From Owenia fusiformis (Eukaryota; Annelida; Polychaeta; Sabellida; Oweniidae): a DNA stretch of 64,000 nucleotides. The stretch covers positions 26,012,740-26,076,739 of the forward strand of contig CAIIXF020000009.1 in the NCBI GenBank assembly GCA_903813345.2, given 5' to 3'. This document shows, piece after piece, positions 48,781 to 61,800 of this stretch (position 1 is its first letter; each line of letters opens with the position of its first letter). A model generated the notes under the pieces. The model did not search any database and was not told the DNA's origin. It worked only from the letters and a program-made list of their open reading frames with translations. The translations under genes were made by a program, and so were the position numbers.

Positions 48781-51700
48781 CTATAAAACAAAAAAGACAA
48801 ATATTCCTATGTAGATGACTGAAATGAATATGCTAATGAGGTCAGAAGCCGAATAAACAATATTACGTTCCATACAAGCAATTATAAGCCAACGTAATCC
48901 AAATAGGCCTAAATATTATTTAAAAAGAACAAAAATAGCATACTGGGACTGTAACATATGTTAAGTGCGTAGAATGTTGATAGAAAGATTGAACTGTGAG
49001 AATGTAAGGAACATGTTGACCTCACTTTATTGGAAGAGTTTATTATTCACTTGTTAGGGGAGTTACCATTCTAAAATGCCCAAGAGTTGACTACAATGTG
49101 CCCCAAATTTGAAAAAATTTAAAGGTCATGAAAAGAATATTTTTGAAAATATTTGACTAATATCGAAACGTTGCTAGATTATTTTATATTAAAATATGAT
49201 TAATTAGCAAAATCCTTTTGGGTAAAGATCAATATTCTTTAGTAAAATGCAATCTGTGTAGTTCATGATCAAATCCTCAGATTGAATGAAATGAATTTAC
49301 TTATTAAATCACCCATTATTTAGCCACCAAAAACAGAAAAATAGATGAACAATTTACATATGCTGTCATTTAACATTCAAACTGTTAAACATACACAATT
49401 TTTTAAATATCCCACAATGATTTATACTCCAGCTTAAAGGCACTTGCTTTTGGATATAAGTAGACTTTCAAATAATTCGATTTTTTTAAATGATTCTGCA
49501 GTTCAGAGTATTGATGTTGAAATCACTTCTGAAAAAATGAATAAAGAAATCAGTAATCAGAATAATAGACACTGTATATGAAGACCATTACTTATTTTAT
49601 CACATTGACATTAAATTTGCAACTTAATTAACATTTTTGTGACAAATATAGTTCAGCAATGGAGTTACTTATTCAGACGAGTGATTTTCATTTTTTCGTT
49701 AAAATTGAAAAATAAAATTTGACACACTTTTTGCAAGGGATTATTGATGATTTGATCATACTAATATTAAAAAATCAAACTTAAAAAATAATCCAAAAAT
49801 AATGACTGGAAATTGCATGATAGATGTCTCTTCATACCCTAATCACAAATACAAAATGGCCGCCTAAAGAAGAGGGGACCATCTCAAAATGAATATCCTG
49901 CCTTACTTATGTTAAAAGTCGGCCATTTTGTTTTTGTTGTATTATGAAAGCTATCTTGCAAATGCAGTGCTTTGCTTTTATTTGATGATTTAATTAAGGT
50001 ACAAACAATAACTTAAATACAATAGAGTAATGCCTGGTATGTTTAGTAATGAATTATAGATTTAGTTTTTATCTAATAGTCATATTTACATGACACAGAC
50101 ACATTGAGAGAACCATACAGACACTGTGACCTACTTTTATTAACATGCTCAAGATCCGGAATTTAGATAAAAATAGGAATTCTATTACATTGTCCCTCTT
50201 TTCATGACTCCCTTAGACTTTTTGCAATTAAATAATGATTTTATAGTTATTTCTTGGGTCACTGAGCGTGAGAAGTGGAGAATAAACAAACACTGTGCAC
50301 CATAATGTACTAATCTATTCTGACATTTTCATGTCACAAGGAAACACATTTTGATTAATTCATTACTTTTTACATAACCTTTGGAATAAAAAAATAAAGA
50401 AATAATATACTCATTATTGATTTATTGTAGACTAATTTGTAGTACAGTTCAGGCAATATGATACGGAACAAAGCACTGAATGTTGTAATCTAACGAGGTC
50501 ATGCTTACTGAGTTCTAGTACTAAAGCCCATGGGGTCTATGGAGCATGATTAAACTGAAGGTTGAAGGTCGTTCAAAAATAATTGGAATAAAATCAAATA
50601 TCGTTTAGTTGAATCTAAATAATAAAATGTTTAATTTTGTGTAATATTTCAATAATAATATAAATTCTTATATTCACGTTGCAATTGTCGTAAATCATAT
50701 CACCTAGGTCCTAGAATAAGTTGTAAACTCGATGAATCAATGACAGAGAAAAGTTATACAGTATTTGTATTAGGAAATCATGTAAGAAGTTTAAAGGACA
50801 ACTGTGTATTAAGAACAAACAACAAAGTAGATCTCTAATATTAAATCCATAAAAAATATATTTAAAAAAGATTCTGTTTTTACAAGAGGTTCTGATTGAT
50901 ACGTAATATCTTATATACATACACAACTCTTACTCATATACTGTTTTGAACAAAGGGTTTTGATATTCCACTACAAGTATATATTAAAGTATGTGGTCAT
51001 GTGATCTACTATTGATTATATTGTGAGACGGACTGTGTACTGTAGTCTACTGCTCCCATATGTCAGTATAGTACACACTTAATATCCATGCATAAATCTA
51101 TATTTAGCCAATAAGCTTTAAGCATTCAGCTGCCGCCATTTTGCTTTCAACCACCCTAGATTTTTAGGTCAAAGTGATAGCTGCTTCACAAAATGGATGG
51201 CTAAATATGCAAAATTAAAGCTACTTAAGAAATTATTATATAAATTTATTAGGCAGCATTTTTTAATTTCAGTAAACACTTCGATCTCACCTTCTTCAAT
51301 TTCTAAATCATCATTTACCAGTTATTCATTTTCAGAGAATATTAAATTTATAATAGATTTGCACTGAAATGACTAATATAAATACTTCAATATGAAAAAA
51401 TCGTGCTAATTAAATACCAATTGTCAATGGTTTTAAATATTCCCAAAACCAGCATATTACTTTTAGACTTTTGAAAAGCCTTCGATTTGTTTTGTCTTTT
51501 ATATCATTAACAATAAGTTTTTAGGGACTGCTCCATGCTTTTCTAATATTTCCAAATTATTGCGATCATGATTAATTTGTTTTTTTAAATCCCTGACCCT
51601 CAATTAGGGTTTTTATTGCGAGTTTGGAGATGATGATGAAGACAAATCTATATTATATAACATAAGGTTTGTGCTTGAGTGCCTTTCAAATAAATTGAGT

Positions 51701-53012
51701 GATTAGAGAATTTTTTCGACAAAAATTCAATTTGATAAAATATGGAATTAAGATCATGTGGTTAGGTCAACAACTTTTGTTTTACATTTTAAAAAGATCT
51801 GTATAATAATGAATAACAAAAAACAAAATATTTCCTAATTTCTAATATTTTGTGTCGCCTATTGCACTTAAATATGGATCATTCAATGTTCCCTATGACT
51901 AGATAAAGATATTCAGCTTCTCTAACTGTAGGATGTCTTACCAATACAAATTGATAAATTATTCGTGCTTTTTGTCAGACTTAATTTGGTGAAAACAGCT
52001 GGATCTGATTATTTTCAACTACATGAACTAGGCAGGCCAATACACAGTTCCAGTGAAATTTCTGAAATGTATTAACTTACTATTTTCAACATGTTAAAAC
52101 ATTTGTAAGGCTAATTTTTCCTTCAAGATGAGTATAAAAAATCGTCATGTTACAAAAATTTCTAAAATTAAATCTGGCAACCAATTTACTCTTATTTTTG
52201 GGAATATATGACATTGAAATACTAAATCTCTGATCACTCCCACCAATTATCCAATATAGATGCACAAAACTAAAGTAGCTTTTAAAACGTATTTCCTAAC
52301 TTACAATGTTCATGGTTAATTTATTTACACTATAGCCTTACAATAAAATACAAAGAATAATTTTATAAGGGCATATTTGCCAGAAAGGTATACGATGCCT
52401 GGGGTAGCAAGTTCTACACATCGAAAAAATGATACAGAGTTGGAATTGCACACACACTTCGAGAGTTATTATATGGCTGCTCGTCTTTACATATGGAGTG
52501 AACTCTTCAGCATGTTTAGCACAAGACACCTAGACTGGACTGGGGCTAGGAAAACACAATACATGCCTTCTCCAAACGGTGAATTGACAGGTAAACTATA
52601 AATTTGGAATATTATCAATAAAATGTCCATATCAAAAGTGCAAATTCTAATGGCATGGGGCAGATAAGTGGGGCCCAAAATGAATAATTTGCCCTTTAAC
52701 TGGTCACGTGACTTATATTGGGGAAAATCTCAAAAACAAAAGATTCAAAAAATGCTTCAAATTAGTCTTATATCTTGAATTCTACATCAGAGGATAGCAA
52801 ACGATGCTTTTAATGTTTGTTCAGTCACAATTTCTCGCATCTCTTTGCTAATATCCCAAATAATGGGAAAAGTAGAGGCGTTCATTTTCGCGAAAATTGC
52901 TTTTGTGATGTTAGCATTGTCGTCCCATATACCATGAAGGAAGAGTACGATATTTATAAAATTTGGTGAGCCCGTAAAGAAGACAATATCTAATTGAATG
53001 GTGTCTACTTAC
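48781..53012 (-). other. Probable ATF7IP intron 1
   Basis: About 4.2 kb of AT-rich DNA between an acceptor (ttttatag) directly before the ATG at 48780 and a consensus donor GTAAGT at 53012-53007. No open frame of note except the plus-strand candidate at 52383-52590. Splicing of these two sites to each other is inferred. Confidence 0.45.
52383..52590 (+). CDS. Unrecognised candidate coding exon
   Basis: A 208-nt open segment on the plus strand is bounded by an acceptor-like ttgccag (ending 52382) and a donor-like acag/gtaaac (52591). The translation is rich in aromatic residues and tryptophan (YYMAARLYIWSELFSMFS, LDWTGARK), unlike the poor frames around it. I do not recognise the family. It lies inside the putative first intron of the ATF7IP-like gene, on the other strand. 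It could be a chance frame or a remnant of a mobile element. Confidence 0.2.
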
Positions 53013-53350
53013 AGTGATTTGTTGCCCATCAGAGATTGTTATTTGCCCTATTCAAAGGAGCAAATTTCGGTAGCTTTCACAAAGATGGCCGTCGATACTT
53101 GGCGCATGCGCAGAAGACACCTTCCATCGCACTTTTGCATTTTTGACAATAAACTGCTTTCATTTGGAAATATAAATGGCCTGGTGTACAGATGACAATC
53201 ATAACTCGGTTTCGAAGACTTTTCAAGATTTATCTGTACAATATCTGTTCTGCCCTGACACCCCTACATGTTTGGCTTATGTTGAACTAGTCCAATAAGG
53301 TGACCCAATGACCTCTATCACGTGACATAAACACTTGTACTACGAACCGC
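52700..53350 (-). promoter_or_regulatory. Putative ATF7IP promoter and noncoding exon 1
   Basis: A palindromic NRF1-type site GCGCATGCGC (53102-53111), a YY1-like aaagatggcc (53081-53090), CCAAT (53292-53296) and two CACGTG E-boxes (GTCACGTGAC at 52703-52712, TCACGTGAC at 53318-53326) cluster in a locally CpG-richer patch. On the minus strand, a consensus donor (GTAAGT, 53012-53007) follows about 90 bp later. These fit a CpG-type housekeeping promoter with a noncoding first exon ending at 53013. Confidence 0.5.
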
Positions 53351-53765
53351 GGTAAGAAATGTCACACCTTTGCAAGTCCATAACCCAAGCGCGGGCTCAA
53401 GCGTTCTCCCCTTTCCCCAATCTTTTTTAGATTTGTATTTAATGATGCAAAAATGGCTCTCAGATATGCTCAGAATGTACCAGAGAGGGTCTATTTTTTT
53501 GTCATTTGTTTATTCTTTTCACACATTGCAAAATATTTTGTACATCACAAAAAAGAATGCCAGGAAACTTCTTTGGAAGGGTTTTGTCTTTAGACACTTT
53601 CACCTGCATAAGGACCTGCTATTCATAGTTCACTATTTATGTTTTTCACTCAACTGTTAAACTTAAAATCATGAAATTGATGAGGCTAGACTAAACAATT
53701 TCAGTGAATCTAGAAATAGCTATTTACTCATTGCAAAATCTATAATCCATTATAATTCCAAATGA

Positions 53766-54039
53766 CACTGGCGGATCTGGGGGGGGGGGGGGGGGCAGGG
53801 GCCCGCCCCCCCCCTTGGGTGGGCCCAGAAAAAAAAAATTGTGCTCAAAAAAAAATTTGAGCCAAAAAAGTAAATTGGACTTCTAAGGCATTGTTTTTTA
53901 ATTTAGGCCAAATTTTGAAGAAAATGGGCCTCAAAATTTCAAAATTTGGGCCCACTTTTGGGTTTTTGGGGCCCAAAATTTTTTTCTCAGACAAGCATTT
54001 TGGGCCCCCCCCCCTTGTTGGTTCCCAGATCCGCCCCTG
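53766..54039. mobile_element. 274-bp MITE with CAGGGGCGGATC ends and 5-bp TSD
   Basis: Left end cactggcggatctggg (53766) and inverted right end cccagatccgcccctg (54039), flanked by the exact repeat AATGA (53761-53765, 54040-54044). The interior has poly-G/poly-C runs and gggccc-rich, A-rich sequence. Superfamily not assigned. Confidence 0.75.
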
Positions 54040-54044
54040 AATGA

Positions 54045-54760
54045 TGTGTTCTGACAGTGTCTGATTGGCTGAAATTTGATAAATAATGCTTATTATTAAC
54101 TATGCGTGATACAAATACAAAGGATTTAGCTCCGTTAATCTTTAATCTTTCAATGCAAATGATACCATTTGAGTTTTGAAAGACTGACTGAAAAAGCAAA
54201 GCATAATGTATAGTAAAACCTGTCTTAACGAACACCTCTCTGTAGTGAACACCTGAAGACCTCTTTTCACATTTTCGTGACTCCACAGTTTAACTGTGAA
54301 ATCAGGCGGGACACACTTTACCAGTTTTCACCTCCCATTTCTTCAAGTGTGTGCTGGAGAAACATATTGGAATTTTCATATTTTATAGAATCATAAGTAT
54401 AGGGGAATATGTATTGTTTTATTGAGTCTCATAAAAATTAATAATTGGCAAAAATCAATGTGATAAAACCTCTCTAGTCTGATTTGGTATTAACTATGAC
54501 TGCCATCTATGGTATTTTACATCCAGGAATTTTATTTTGGGAGTATTGTTGGTTTAGTCTCAGGACTTCTGCGTTAGGAGCCTATGACCAGTCTTGCGAA
54601 ACTCTTGTGCCCCTCCCTCTGAATCAACCCACCTGGAGAGAAGTAGATGGGGGGGGGGGGGGTGCAGAGTCTAACACACAACAACTATTGAAGTGAATAA
54701 AGTTGTGCTCCTGGAAGTTTCAGTGAAATATGCACAAATAAACTTTTTCTATATTTCATG
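54045..54760. other. Intergenic DNA with a partial CAGTAAAACCT element
   Basis: At 54208 'tagtaaaacctgtcttaacgaacacctc' matches the left arm of the MITE at 4217, with aacagtttaactgtg-type sequence at about 54285. A poly-G run lies at 54649-54662. No gene seen. Confidence 0.5.
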
Positions 54761-57400
54761 TTTTCCTTTTATTTAAAACATAAAGTCATCCAGTCTGTAC
54801 ATTTCAATCACAATTACATTTAGATATCACATTATATTTATAACAGTATACAAAATATAAATAAATAAAAGGACCCATGGTCCCTGCACTTGCCCAGTCA
54901 TTTTTTTACCACATTAACCATGTAGAGGAAAAAACAAAGTCCCACCTTTTGTTCAGATTCCATGAGTAAATGTCAAAAGCCGTTATTCATATGACTATGA
55001 GATTTTTTTTTTCTTTATGCCCAACTGTCTATACATAGTAACTGAAAATGTTATATTTTGATGTTAAAATCGCCGCCAATGTTGACGCGCTAATGGATCA
55101 CATAATCTCGCCATGTGAGCCAACAGTACATATTTTGTTGAGGTTAAAATGGATAAGAAATTTGACCAAACAAAAAAAAGGAATACAATAAACAGGTTCA
55201 AGTAGATGAAGCTCCAGCAATTTTATTTTGATACAATACACATTTAACCATTGCAATATATCTTGTATTGTTATATCATATCTTGAGCATGATATACCCT
55301 ATGGGTACTGATTATCATGGTGTCCGAATAAAAATGCCGTCTAAATACTGTAAATGATTTTTGATACTAAACTGTATGTAGTACTAGTAATACATACACA
55401 TGCTTTATAAAATAATATAATATTGTTGGTTAAGATATAACCAGCTATGTTTTCATGAAATAATTTTTACATCCTAGATTTATCATTTGGCAATGGAATA
55501 CATATTCATTTCAAATGTAAATAGGTCAGAAATTAGAGATAATCTCAAAATGCAGAACTAATGCGGGAGGTAGTTGCCAAACATACAACTACCAGGGGTT
55601 GGGGGTTGAGCTAAGGTTCTGGGAGCAGCTGGTCAAAATGGCATTATGGACCAGTTGCCATGTTATCTTCCTATACATACTGAAAAAATCAACAGGTTCG
55701 AATCAAAAATGACCTTGCAATGACCAGTGGACGGGCCATTAGCTCAAGCCCTGACAACAACACAAAAGGTAAAGGACATGTTTGATTGGACATTGCAATT
55801 TTATCGTTTAAGACTAGGAAATAGAACTTGGAGTATCATCAGGGCATGTAATTAATTTTGTGCACGAGGACATATTTCAACAAATCAAGTTAACGTGGTA
55901 TGTAGAATGATGGCACTTATAAATGATATGATATATTTACAAAAACTTGTGTTAGGGGTCAGGTCAACAAATTAATATCTATCAATTAACTAATTGAATA
56001 ATTTGACTTTCCCAACTTCCCCCTGTAAATGAAACTCTCACTGTTGATTGATTTGATGGATGTAAATGACTGCACTAAATGAAAAAAGCATACAATGGCT
56101 AAAATAAATACCAAGATACAAGAAATTAAAACCATCTTAAATCAAAAATGCCAACCTCCAAAGTGTACAAAACAATGAATAAAGTATTTTGACAGAAGGC
56201 AATGTCTTCAGCCAACACCTTCTAAATATACACTGAAATTACCCAGATGCGAGTAAGTAGTTACTATTTTCACCACCAGGTGGCTAATTCGGGGTAGAAA
56301 ACTTGGCAGGGTATTAGAAAGTTCCCTTTCAACTTAAACATCAGTTTTTGTGGTTCAATTTTCATATCAACCTAATGTATCTGATAGTTATACAAATTAA
56401 AAAATGTCCAGTAAAAGAAATATTATCTGTCCAATAAAAGAAAAGATATTTCACTTTTTGCGATTTTATAACACATTGTCTATGAGGATCTTCCTGACCT
56501 AGAAGTCACATTTTCAAAGAAAATTGAATTTTCAAAGTAGATAAACACTTTTAAAAACCACATGTCTTGATGTAATTTCACATGCACATTTCAAATATGA
56601 TATCTTTTTGACTGAATTTGGAATTTTTAATGATGTAAATCAAGATTATTTCTACTCATGTCTCGTCTAATACTTGGAATCACATGCAACAAACACTTTA
56701 CACTTTTTAAAGGGACTTTTTATGTATGTGATAATTTCCACAAACGACGGTAGAAAAATGAAGAATAAAGTTGACAAGCCCATACTATTAGGGTAAACAT
56801 ACATGTATATTCAGGTTATTTATGAACTTGAGTCTTTAGAAGCAAAATGCAGATATGTTGATTGTGACTTTTTACATAATTCAATAAATCATCTACTTAA
56901 CAGTGCATGCATTTTTTCCATTGTGACTCATCTTATAAAATGTAATTTACTATCTATAAATAATCTCTTTTCAAAATGATCTCTTTTCTGTCTGTACATA
57001 ATATAACATAATTTATGCAAATAATTTTACATTTCAAAATTTTAAATTTACAAATAACATATTCTTAATAACACTAATTAACCTGTTTCTGGAAAATACT
57101 GCAAATAACAACTCACATGATTAAATTGTCTTACACAATGTTGCACCAAGCCCCTCTCATCCCCTAGTATTAGATAGGAAATGGGGGGGGTACCTACTCA
57201 ATGCAAGACTATTGACACTGTTACCATGGTAACACTGTGAAAGACAACGCATTACGGGAATCCTAATTTACAATATTTTTGAAAAAGGGTCTCTAGTATA
57301 ACCATTTATACAATAACATGTATAAAAGCAAATTGTTCATATCAAGTTAATAACAATCCGTTTTGATTAATTCTACTGCATTCATAATAGCATAGGCAAG

Positions 57401-57474
57401 TAAGCAGCATCTTCGCAAGCTTGGTCTTCCCCCGACTGATGGGAGTCGATAGAACGAAGATGAGTATAAGCAGC
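57401..57474. other. Double hairpin flanked by 8-bp direct repeats
   Basis: catcttcg (57408-57415) pairs with cgaagatg (57455-57462). Inside, cgact (57433-57437) pairs with agtcg (57444-57448) around a gatggg loop. The unit is bounded by taagcagc at 57401-57408 and 57467-57474. It may be a conserved SINE core or an RNA structure; the family is unknown to me. Confidence 0.5.
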
Positions 57475-58339
57475 GCATTCTAATAATACATGAGTTTTCA
57501 ACTCTTTCAAATCTACATATACAAAATTGTCACAACTTTCAATAAAAAATATCCAATGAAATATATAAATATGAATTTCAAATATAATTTTTTCACATGA
57601 TTTTCATAACTATACATATAACACACACATGCATGTATTTTAAAACATACAATATTTTATTTTAAAAAAACTATAGATTATAAAAGGTTATCAATTCTCT
57701 ACTTACAAAGCATTTTCTCATTCCATATTCTCTCTAATGAACACACAGGGGACATACAAAAAATTTAGGAAAAAATATCCATGATAATATTTTAGTTATT
57801 ATCACTAAGGTTCACCTTCTTTATCTTTACAACTCCTGCATTTCTTTCTCTGCATTAAAAATAATTATCAATCAATATCTTGTGTTTAAAATTGAAACTA
57901 ATGCGTTTAACTTTGTGTTTTCTTGAGACCATATTCAACATAAAAATCGCATTTGCACTCTCTGCACTCATTAGAGAGAATACGGTGGTTTAATTTCATT
58001 TTCTGACTCGTTAGTTACAGATATATAATTTGATATAATAAGTTGATTATCGACTAACATCCTCAGGCCCCATAGAATATTAATTTTATTTACACTGAGG
58101 AACTTATTCTGAATGTGTAACATTCAACCCTCTTGAAAAACCATGTTTTGATTTACCTTTAAAAATTACGTAATGCAATTCTGAGCCATGTTTGACTTAT
58201 TCAGTAATTTTAGCTATTTCTAGACCAAACTACACTGCCCACTCAATAGTATAGAAAATACACCATAAATATGGAATCATTTCTGAGCTAAACTTTAATT
58301 TGCATACCCAGATTCAGATCTACAACAAGCCACTCAATT

Positions 58340-58460
58340 GTATAGACATGTACAGTAGACATAGATATACAGTACACATACATGTACATAACACAATACA
58401 TGTATAGTACACATACATGTACAGTACACATACATGTATAGTACCCATACATGTATAGTT
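58340..58460. repeat. acatgta-rich microrepeat
   Basis: About five irregular units of roughly 18 bp built from acatacatgtatagtac, in the possible iRhom 3'UTR. Confidence 0.8.
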
Positions 58461-58856
58461 AAATATAGATAACATTTAGTACAAAATAACTACAATATAT
58501 GAGTGATAAAACACCATAACAACAATAACTATCCTGTTCTACAATATATACATAAATGATATTTACAATGAATGTGACAATGTCATTTTAATCTAAATCA
58601 ATATGATGATAAAATTAATCATATTGAATACTGAATCGAAGATATGTTCACAATTTTCATATAATGAGGCTATCTCAAATCCCTTTAGTTTATTTCTATA
58701 ATAAAATAATATTGCTTAAATGAACTCCAAGAAACCGATACGAATCCATAGCATGATCAACATCTGTACTCTTAATCTACAGCTGCTTTCTTTTGAAACC
58801 AACAGCTGCTTTCATGATCAACATCCTTTCTCCTTATCCACAGTCGTTAACATATT

Positions 58857-61800
58857 CTACAATTCAGTAGTTCTCCTGATATTGATTTCCATATTTTTAC
58901 AGAACTTAGGTGTAAACGGAATGCAGTTGAAGTATTGGCACCAGGTACATTCATATATAGGCGCAACATAAAATAATATAAATAACACTACTAATAGTCC
59001 AACAGCCGCCACTAAACACACAATAATACTTATCAATTTACGCTTGCGATCGAACTCTCCGAAGCTTATATATGGAAATAGCGCAAATGATAACAGGAAA
59101 CCGAACACAAATCCTACTAAATGTGAGTAATTGTCAATCCAGGGGAGAAAACCGAGCAAAAATAGCACCACCGTGAATGCTATCAATTTGCCGATGGCCA
59201 TCCAGGGTCTGGATAAGATCTGCCAGCTTTGAATCACTTCCACATAGAGGCCAGTCAGAATGGCAAACTGAGAGCCTGCAGGGCCAGCCTGGAACGACAA
59301 AAATTGACATACATTTATCATATTACCAACCCTTCAAAAGAGGTCCACCTTGTCTTCACTCTTTAAATAAGAGAGGATTCTTAGTCTAAAAACATAAAAT
59401 AACTTTTTTGGCCTCTAACATGAAGACAGGAAGATTTTTATAAATAACTTTTGTATATGTGGCAGACATTTTGTGTTGAAAGTGTTTTGAAGATTTTTTT
59501 CTTCATGCTGACATTTGAATTCATCATAAGAAGTTGCTCAAAAAACAGTCAGAACACTACCACATTATTGTTGGGCATTATTCTAGGGAAATCTAGAAAT
59601 GTCAGCTTGGTATACTGTTACTAAGTACTGCCATCTTTACAAACAGAAAGGTACATTTTGTATGAACAGAAATGCTACTATCTTCTAAACTACTATCAAG
59701 TTATTACATTATATTCATAAGTGACATTATCTTTTAGTGGAGATCCCTAGATGATGTTCCTGCTAATTGGGAGTATTTACAGTACATTTACAGTGTTACC
59801 ATGAGAACTGTGTGATTCATTGCTCAAAGTCATATATTTTGAAAAATGCATGCAATGATATCTTACAATGAAGAGAAGTTTGTCGATTTTCATTTTCAAA
59901 ATTACTATATAAGGCATGGTCAGGATGTATTTGATTTGTTGCCTAAAATTGTGTTTACACAAGCATATCATGCAAACCAACTGACTGTCAGGATTAGATG
60001 TCAATGAATATAATTTTGTCTGCATGAAAGCTATACATATCTGATTCTTCATTCTCTGAACACAAAGGTCCAGACATAATCCATTCTATTCCTCCCTTCA
60101 AGAGTGGATCATGTCTGGACTTGGTAGCCCTGTACTTGGAGGACCCGGATTCATTTATCACTCCTCACCAACAATGCCCCACCGACTCTTAAACATGTTA
60201 AAGAAAAACATTTCTTACCTCTACTTGGTATGGAAGAAAGATGGCACTTGCTAGGTTTCCCGCAATACCACTCAGCGTGTAAATGATCGCTATCCTGATA
60301 CAGCCAGCCATTTTTTCCATGTCTCGCATTATGAAGATTTGGAACAATATTGAAAGTACGAGATGAAATAACCTGTAAGAGAAATCAGATCAGTGTAAAT
60401 GCAATACTGATAAGTTTATGTCACTTTGACATGATCGATAAATATTTAACTACAAAATGCTATTTGAGCATTGCCTTTTGTATTGAATTATTAAGATTTG
60501 TAAACTGAAATAAATTGGTGAAGAAGAATATGCTCACCCTGCGTGAAGGAACAAAGATGTCCAGAGTCTGTAGAACTGGTCAGGCTTGTTGGGGTCACCA
60601 AATGCTATCATGCCACATATCTCACTGAGACAGTTTACCTGTAACCCATTGTAAAACATGAATTGTACATTACACATTGTAATACATGAAAGGTACATGA
60701 CACATTTTAATACACAAAATGAAACTGCAATATGTGGTTTGGTTGAGGGCAAATATGAACAATATTAATAGAAGTATTAAGATTTCTAGAGCAAATGGTG
60801 AAAACTTTTGAATCAACCCTCGTACTTCAATTTTTGTTATCACAACTAAGAAGAATTTGCTAGAAGTTCAAGCAGCAACAGAAATCTTATACGCATTGGA
60901 CTTGAAATACTATGTTCAAATCGGACTAACATATGACTAAAAAGTGGAAAAATGTGAATGTACAATATTTTTCAATTATTTGAAAAAGTATGTTTCAATA
61001 ATAAGGTATGGTAGTTAAGTAACAGTTAACGAAAAGGCTTTTATGTAGTCCAGGACTTTTGAGCCATCCTCAAAAAATGTTTTCCAAATCAATTACCTGT
61101 GAACAAAGAAATGCCTCCTCATGGAAGTAACCCTTCATGAATTCACAATGCTCTCTAGTTGTTATAGAACACTCTCCCTGTATTCCTGTACAACAAGGGT
61201 GGCCCACTACCTCACAACTCATGTGAGTGTCCTCCTTAGAGACTGTCATATTCAGCTTTTCTTTACAGATCTGAAACATGTATGAAGTGAATTGTGAATA
61301 TTTATCTATTTACAGGGTGTCCTAAAAATAGTATCAAGACAAACTAGTGTATAACTGTGAGTGAAGAAGGAATATTTTTGAAATTTGGTTAGCTGACAGA
61401 CAATTTAATTATCAGAACATGTGAAAGTTTCACCAGGTTCTCTCTTTGATGTAAGAGAAAAGCTAGGTTTAGTAACAGCACCCATTTTTCAATTGATCAC
61501 GATGGAGGTAATTTGGCGCACGTTGTATAAAATGTCCAATATTTCAGTTCTTAATACACAAATTTCTAGGAATTTTCAACTGCTAATTTGAAAATTAATT
61601 CTCTAAATCAAAGGAAATGTTCAGCTTTTGCAGATGAAAGAAAAATAGTTATTCCCGTTTCATTTGGGTAGAACTTTTTTGGGACACCCCATATTTATCT
61701 TATTCATCTAAAAACAGGAGCCACATGTACCTCTCAAGAGGAAACAGCAGTACAAACAAAATGCTATACAAACATCTATATGAAATAATTAATCACTAAT

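Larger units (their letters stand above)
54765..58856 (-). other. Possible long iRhom 3'UTR / intergenic region
   Basis: No coding frame over 4.1 kb. Minus-strand AATAAA signals occur close to the stop (58694-58689) and far from it (about 54769-54764), so the 3'UTR may be about 170 nt or about 4 kb. It includes a hairpin at 57401-57474 and an acatacatgtatagtac-type microrepeat at about 58340-58460. Confidence 0.35.

Noticed and set aside
58857-59321. Active rhomboid protease
   Set aside because: The serine motif is GPAG and the cysteine-rich luminal domain is present, so it is an iRhom pseudoprotease.
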